Assembly: GCA_938010615.1 (NCBI GenBank)
Contig: CALLUY010000002.1
Coordinates: 1 to 63,817, forward strand
Origin: an uncultured Pirellulaceae bacterium
GTDB taxonomy: Bacteria; Planctomycetota; Planctomycetia; Pirellulales; Pirellulaceae
Reading direction: 5' to 3'
DNA length: 63,817 bases
Part shown: one piece after another, positions 60,879-63,817 of the stretch
Position numbering within the stretch: the stretch's first letter is position 1
Layout of the letters: each line of letters opens with the position of its first letter
Position numbers and translations under genes: made by a program
The notes under the pieces: generated by a model
Database searches by the model: none
What the model was told of the DNA's origin: nothing
What the model saw: the letters and a program-made list of their open reading frames with translations, nothing else

Positions 60879-61284
60879 TTGCAGTACAAGCCCGAAGCGG
60901 AAAAGGAAATGGCCTATTTTTGGTTTGTTCGCGCAAATCCTAAACCGACGCGTAAGCGAGGTGCAGGCAGATGCCTCGCTTACAAGTTTTGAAGTTGCAC
61001 TTCTGTATTCGATTCGGGCCAACGGCCCAGCAGTTTACCTAGCCCAGCCCATCGGGCTGGGTTTTCGATCAAGATTAACACAAGGGCTGAAAGCCCGACC
61101 AGTTGCTGCGCGAGTGCTGCCTAACCGAAGCAAATGGGCCGGACCCTTGGTCCTAAATAATCGGGTGAATGTAAGTCCCAGCCCGTTGGGCTGGGCTAGA
61201 CAAATGAACGGGGCTTTGCCCCTAAGCGTAAACGCTAAAACTTCAAAATTTACGCGTCGGGTTGTGATTGCCAGTAGCAAGCGA
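60879..61284. other. Repeat-filled gap between the two CCFG genes
   Basis: Largely taken up by the palindrome cluster at 60943-61263. A frame open across it to the downstream gene encodes only repeat-derived sequence, so I do not call it coding. Confidence 0.6.
60943..61263. repeat. Composite palindrome cluster
   Basis: Outer arms AACCGACGCGTAA (60943-60955) and TTACGCGTCGGGTT (61250-61263) enclose several smaller inverted repeats: gcgaggtgcaggcagatgcctcgc, CCCAGCCC-atc-GGGCTGGG, cgggctttcagcccg-type sequence, and CCCAGCCC-gtt-GGGCTGGG. It appears to be several palindrome families inserted into one another. Confidence 0.75.
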
Positions 61285-61959
61285 GTGAATTCTGGCCACG
61301 AAGTACGAAGTGGCGACAGTAGACGCAACAGCTCTGCTGGCTCCTTGACGCAATCCATTTTCGCCGCAGCTTTGATGCTGTTGAGCTTCTCGATTTTTTC
61401 CGGCTGTGAAAGTGAGCCCGTCAAAGCTGCCTCTTCCGACAACGATGAACCAACAGAAGTCGTGGAAATCGTTCAAATCGCTGATCCGCAACCGGAAGAA
61501 AAACCAGCTCGACTCAAACGCGGCGAAATGCCAGAAGAATGGATCGAGCCGCAACGCGAACGGTTGCTGCCAATCGATACCGCCAGCGACTCAATGGATT
61601 TGACTTTCGATGACCTCAAATTTGACATCGAAATTGGCCAAGCTTTCGAGCGATCGTTGCTTTCCGAAGAAGTCAAGGCTCTCGATGGAAAAGAGATTAC
61701 CCTCGGCGGCTATATGAAACCATCTTTCAAGGCATCCGGCCTTAAAGGTTTCGTTTTCGTTCGCGACAACAAGGAGTGTTGTTTTGGTCCTCAGGCCGCC
61801 ATCTACGACTGTGTGATGGTAAGATTGGCCAAGGGGACCAAGACCGACTACCTCGTTCGTCCGTTCAAAATTCGTGGCACGCTCTACTTGAAAGAGTACG
61901 AAGGCCCTGACGGAACGACGTGGGCGATTTTCAATATGAAGAACGCGAAAGTCGAGTAG
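61285..61959 (+). CDS. Probable lipoprotein with CCFG domain
   Basis: About 224 residues from the GTG at 61285 (a TTG at 61345 is also possible). An Arg-Arg n-region and a hydrophobic segment lead to FSIFSGC, a lipobox-like site, so the Cys is probably lipidated. A Pro/Glu-rich linker follows (about 35-80). The C-terminal domain (LDGKEITLGGYMKPSFKASG, RDNKECCFGPQA, KIRGTLYLKEYEGPDG) is related to that of the preceding gene. The pair may act together at the membrane. The start is uncertain because palindromic repeats abut it. Confidence 0.75.
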   Translation: MNSGHEVRSGDSRRNSSAGSLTQSIFAAALMLLSFSIFSGCESEPVKAASSDNDEPTEVVEIVQIADPQPEEKPARLKRGEMPEEWIEPQRERLLPIDTASDSMDLTFDDLKFDIEIGQAFERSLLSEEVKALDGKEITLGGYMKPSFKASGLKGFVFVRDNKECCFGPQAAIYDCVMVRLAKGTKTDYLVRPFKIRGTLYLKEYEGPDGTTWAIFNMKNAKVE

Positions 61960-62023
61960 CCGTTTCGGTTCCAGATGCGTCAGCACGTTCTTTTGATCGA
62001 AATCGAAATCGGAAACGACCGCC

Positions 62024-62947
62024 ATGATGAAGCTTGGATTTGTAAGTGCTGTACTGCCCGATGCATCGTTGGAAGAGATCTTCGCGATTGCAGCTCGATA
62101 CGGATACGATTGCGTTGAGTTAATGTGTTGGCCTGTCGGAAAAGCGGAACGTCGATACGCGGGCGTGACCCACCTCGACGTGACTCAATGTGACGAAGCC
62201 AGTGTGTCCAATGTTCATGAGCTCAGCCGAAAGTATGACGTCCAAATCAGTGGCCTTGGCTACTATCCGAATCCACTTTCGCCGCACGGGGACGAAGGCA
62301 GTTTGGCAGCTCAGCACCTTACGAAAATGATTGAAATGGCGGCGCGGCTTGACGTTCGTCAAGTCAACTCATTCATTGGGCGGGATCCCGTAAAGTCAGT
62401 CGATGAGAATTGGCAACCTTTTCTTGATCGCTGGTCTCCGTTGATTGAACACGCAGAGCAGCATGACGTGCGGGTCGGAATTGAAAATTGTCCGATGTCT
62501 TTCACGCAAGACGAATGGCCAGGCGGCAAGAACCTAGCGACGAGCCCTGCCATCTGGCGGCGAATGTTCGAAGCGATCCCGAGCAGACACTTTGGTTTGA
62601 ACTACGATCCATCACATCTGGTTTGGTTGCAGATGGATTGGATTGCTCCGATGAAAGAATTCGGCGATCGAATCTTCCACGTTCACGCCAAGGATGTACG
62701 CATGGACTATGATCGCTTGAACGATGTCGGTATTCTGGGGTATCCCAACGAGTACCATGTGCCAAAGCTGCCCGGCCTCGGTGAGATCGATTGGGGGCGG
62801 TTCGTGGCGGCGCTTGGTGAGACGGGCTTTCAAGGATCGGTTTGCGTGGAAGTCGAAGATCGAATGTATGAAGGTTCGATCGAAGCTCGCGAACTCGCGC
62901 TGAAACAGTGTCATACCTTTCTTCGTAACTTCATTCCTCGCTTGTAG
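62024..62947 (+). CDS. Sugar phosphate isomerase/epimerase-like TIM barrel
   Basis: A 307-residue xylose-isomerase-like TIM barrel (AP_endonuc_2 family). It starts [19 protein letters not shown] and contains [42 protein letters not shown] and FHVHAKDV, with Glu, Asp, His and Glu positioned as metal ligands. Members interconvert ketoses or cyclitols such as in inositol breakdown; the substrate is not evident. It has no signal peptide. GGAAA lies 8 nt before the first ATG. Confidence 0.9.
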   Translation: MMKLGFVSAVLPDASLEEIFAIAARYGYDCVELMCWPVGKAERRYAGVTHLDVTQCDEASVSNVHELSRKYDVQISGLGYYPNPLSPHGDEGSLAAQHLTKMIEMAARLDVRQVNSFIGRDPVKSVDENWQPFLDRWSPLIEHAEQHDVRVGIENCPMSFTQDEWPGGKNLATSPAIWRRMFEAIPSRHFGLNYDPSHLVWLQMDWIAPMKEFGDRIFHVHAKDVRMDYDRLNDVGILGYPNEYHVPKLPGLGEIDWGRFVAALGETGFQGSVCVEVEDRMYEGSIEARELALKQCHTFLRNFIPRL

Positions 62948-62993
62948 CTCCGTCTCTCCAAGACGAAACGAGCCTCGGAGAGACTCGCTTACG
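62948..62993. repeat. gagacg-type palindrome
   Basis: GTCTCTCCAAGACG and CTCGGAGAGAC sit head to head between the isomerase-like gene and deoC. It is related to the tandem units at 34388-34485 and may form a hairpin between the two genes. Confidence 0.6.
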
Positions 62994-63028
62994 TCAAAAA
63001 TTGAATCAGTAAAGTTTTAGGAAAATCA

Positions 63029-63751
63029 ATGGATTACAGTTACCTCGACGTTGCCAAAATGATCGATCATTCGCTCTTGAATCCGACGTTGACCGTCTCT
63101 GATTTGGAAGCCGGAATTCAACTTGCGATTGCTTACGATGTCGGCAGCGTCTGCATTCTCCCCTACCATCTGAAAAAGTGTTCCGAGATGCTCGCCGGAA
63201 GCGACGTTAAGGCTTCGACGACGATTGGATTTCCGCACGGTGGAAATACGACCGCGATCAAACGCGCCGAAGCAGAGCAAGCAATTGCTGACGGTTGCGA
63301 AGAACTCGACATGGTTGCCAATATCTCCAAAGTTCTCAGCGGCGATTGGGATTATGTTCGCGACGACATTGCGGCGGTCATCGAAGTGGCTCATGCTGCC
63401 GGGCAAAAGGTAAAAGTCATTTTTGAGAACTGTTATCTCAATGACCAGCAGAAAACTCGCCTCTGTGAAATCTGTACCGAGCTAAACGCTGACTGGGTCA
63501 AAACATCGACGGGCTACGGCACCGGCGGAGCGACGCATGAGGACCTCAAGCTAATGCGAGAAAAGTCAGGCGACCATGTTCAGGTTAAAGCTGCTGGAGG
63601 CGTTCGCGATCTGGATGCTCTGTTGGCGGTTAGAGCACTAGGCGTGTCTCGCTGTGGGGCAACTCGAACCGCTGGCATGATGGATGAAGCTCGTAAACGT
63701 CTCGAACTACCTCCAATCGAAGTTGCCGCGGCAAACAACGACGGCTATTAG
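63029..63751 (+). CDS. deoC: Deoxyribose-phosphate aldolase
   Basis: A 240-residue class I aldolase that splits deoxyribose-5-phosphate into glyceraldehyde-3-phosphate and acetaldehyde. The Schiff-base lysine lies in WVKTSTGYGTGGAT (near residue 155); the second lysine is in VKAAGGV. MIDHSLLNP and GFPHGGNTT are also family motifs. It could act after the nucleoside phosphorylases at 28-30 kb, but is not linked to them. Confidence 0.96.
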   Translation: MDYSYLDVAKMIDHSLLNPTLTVSDLEAGIQLAIAYDVGSVCILPYHLKKCSEMLAGSDVKASTTIGFPHGGNTTAIKRAEAEQAIADGCEELDMVANISKVLSGDWDYVRDDIAAVIEVAHAAGQKVKVIFENCYLNDQQKTRLCEICTELNADWVKTSTGYGTGGATHEDLKLMREKSGDHVQVKAAGGVRDLDALLAVRALGVSRCGATRTAGMMDEARKRLELPPIEVAAANNDGY

Positions 63752-63787
63752 GTTCTGATGATCACACCAAGCACGAAGCACAAGTTT

Positions 63788-63817
63788 TGATGTTGCGCCA
63801 ATACAAGCCCGACGCGC
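63788..63817. repeat. Partial arm of the aatacaagcccg repeat (cut by window end)
   Basis: CAATACAAGCCCGACGCGC at the right edge matches the arm of the inverted repeat at 29781-29867. The rest lies beyond the window. Confidence 0.6.

Noticed and set aside
60760-61284. N-terminal extension of the CCFG lipoprotein gene
   Set aside because: The frame is open but translates palindromic repeat DNA and part of the previous gene in another frame; the signal peptide begins later.

Overview
The window is bacterial chromosome from a planctomycete, most likely of the Rhodopirellula/Pirellula/Mariniblastus group. The evidence is a large RTX-type protein with the planctomycete LEDRTLLSS N-terminal signal, short membrane proteins opening with an RFxLRDLL-type segment, many secreted proteins of planctomycete-only families, PQQ-propeller and Tat-exported Gfo/Idh/MocA proteins, and dispersed palindromes of the 'tggcataagcctctggcttgtg' kind in intergenic gaps. 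I see no prophage, insertion sequence with a transposase, or CRISPR array.

Layout. 0-7.4 kb: accessory genes on the minus strand (RTX protein, MacB/LolCDE-type ABC pair, membrane proteins). 7.5-24 kb: the core information-processing block on the plus strand, tRNA-Thr/Tyr/Gly/Thr - tuf - tRNA-Trp - secE - nusG - rplK - rplA - rplJ - rplL - rpoB - rpoC, closed by a strong terminator. 24.4-26.1 kb: an unusual sigma-70 family factor on the minus strand with its own terminator. 26.6-40.7 kb: secreted proteins, two tandem purine nucleoside phosphorylases, a rhomboid protease, a GAF-HlyD fusion beside a HlyD adaptor, a lone cytochrome P450, a PQQ-propeller protein and a DUF456 protein. 40.8-46.5 kb: a glycosyltransferase and the nrdA-nrdB operon, with a promoter overlapped by a pair of NrdR boxes. 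46.7-53.4 kb: a SprT-like protein, a DUF2156 protein, a Cys-rich secreted protein, the lipA-thiS-thiG operon and smpB. 53.4-63.8 kb: a Gfo/Idh/MocA oxidoreductase, a 2OG-Fe(II)-type oxygenase, a second MacB-like ABC pair, three secreted or membrane proteins (two sharing a CCFG domain), a sugar isomerase-like TIM barrel and deoC.

The most striking observations are these. (1) rpoB is interrupted by an in-frame TAG at codon 658, where RpoB normally has the Glu of GTGME; both flanks are intact and conserved, and TAG is an ordinary stop elsewhere in the window. (2) rpoC carries about 450 extra C-terminal residues with four tandem DDLTxxEGxGPK helix-hairpin-helix-like modules, the last two nearly identical in DNA. 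(3) nrdB has Phe where the radical Tyr should be and Glu as first metal ligand, the signature of a class Ic (Mn/Fe) enzyme. (4) The nrdA tail is followed in frame by TAG-Phe-TAG and then a second copy of its C-x-A-C-Q ending. (5) The RTX protein ends in three modules resembling potato-inhibitor-I/I78 domains. (6) The sigma factor carries two helix-turn-helix regions upstream of region 1.2/2 and appears to lack region 3. (7) A nested-palindrome element sits exactly at a stop codon, flanked by a 10-bp direct repeat.
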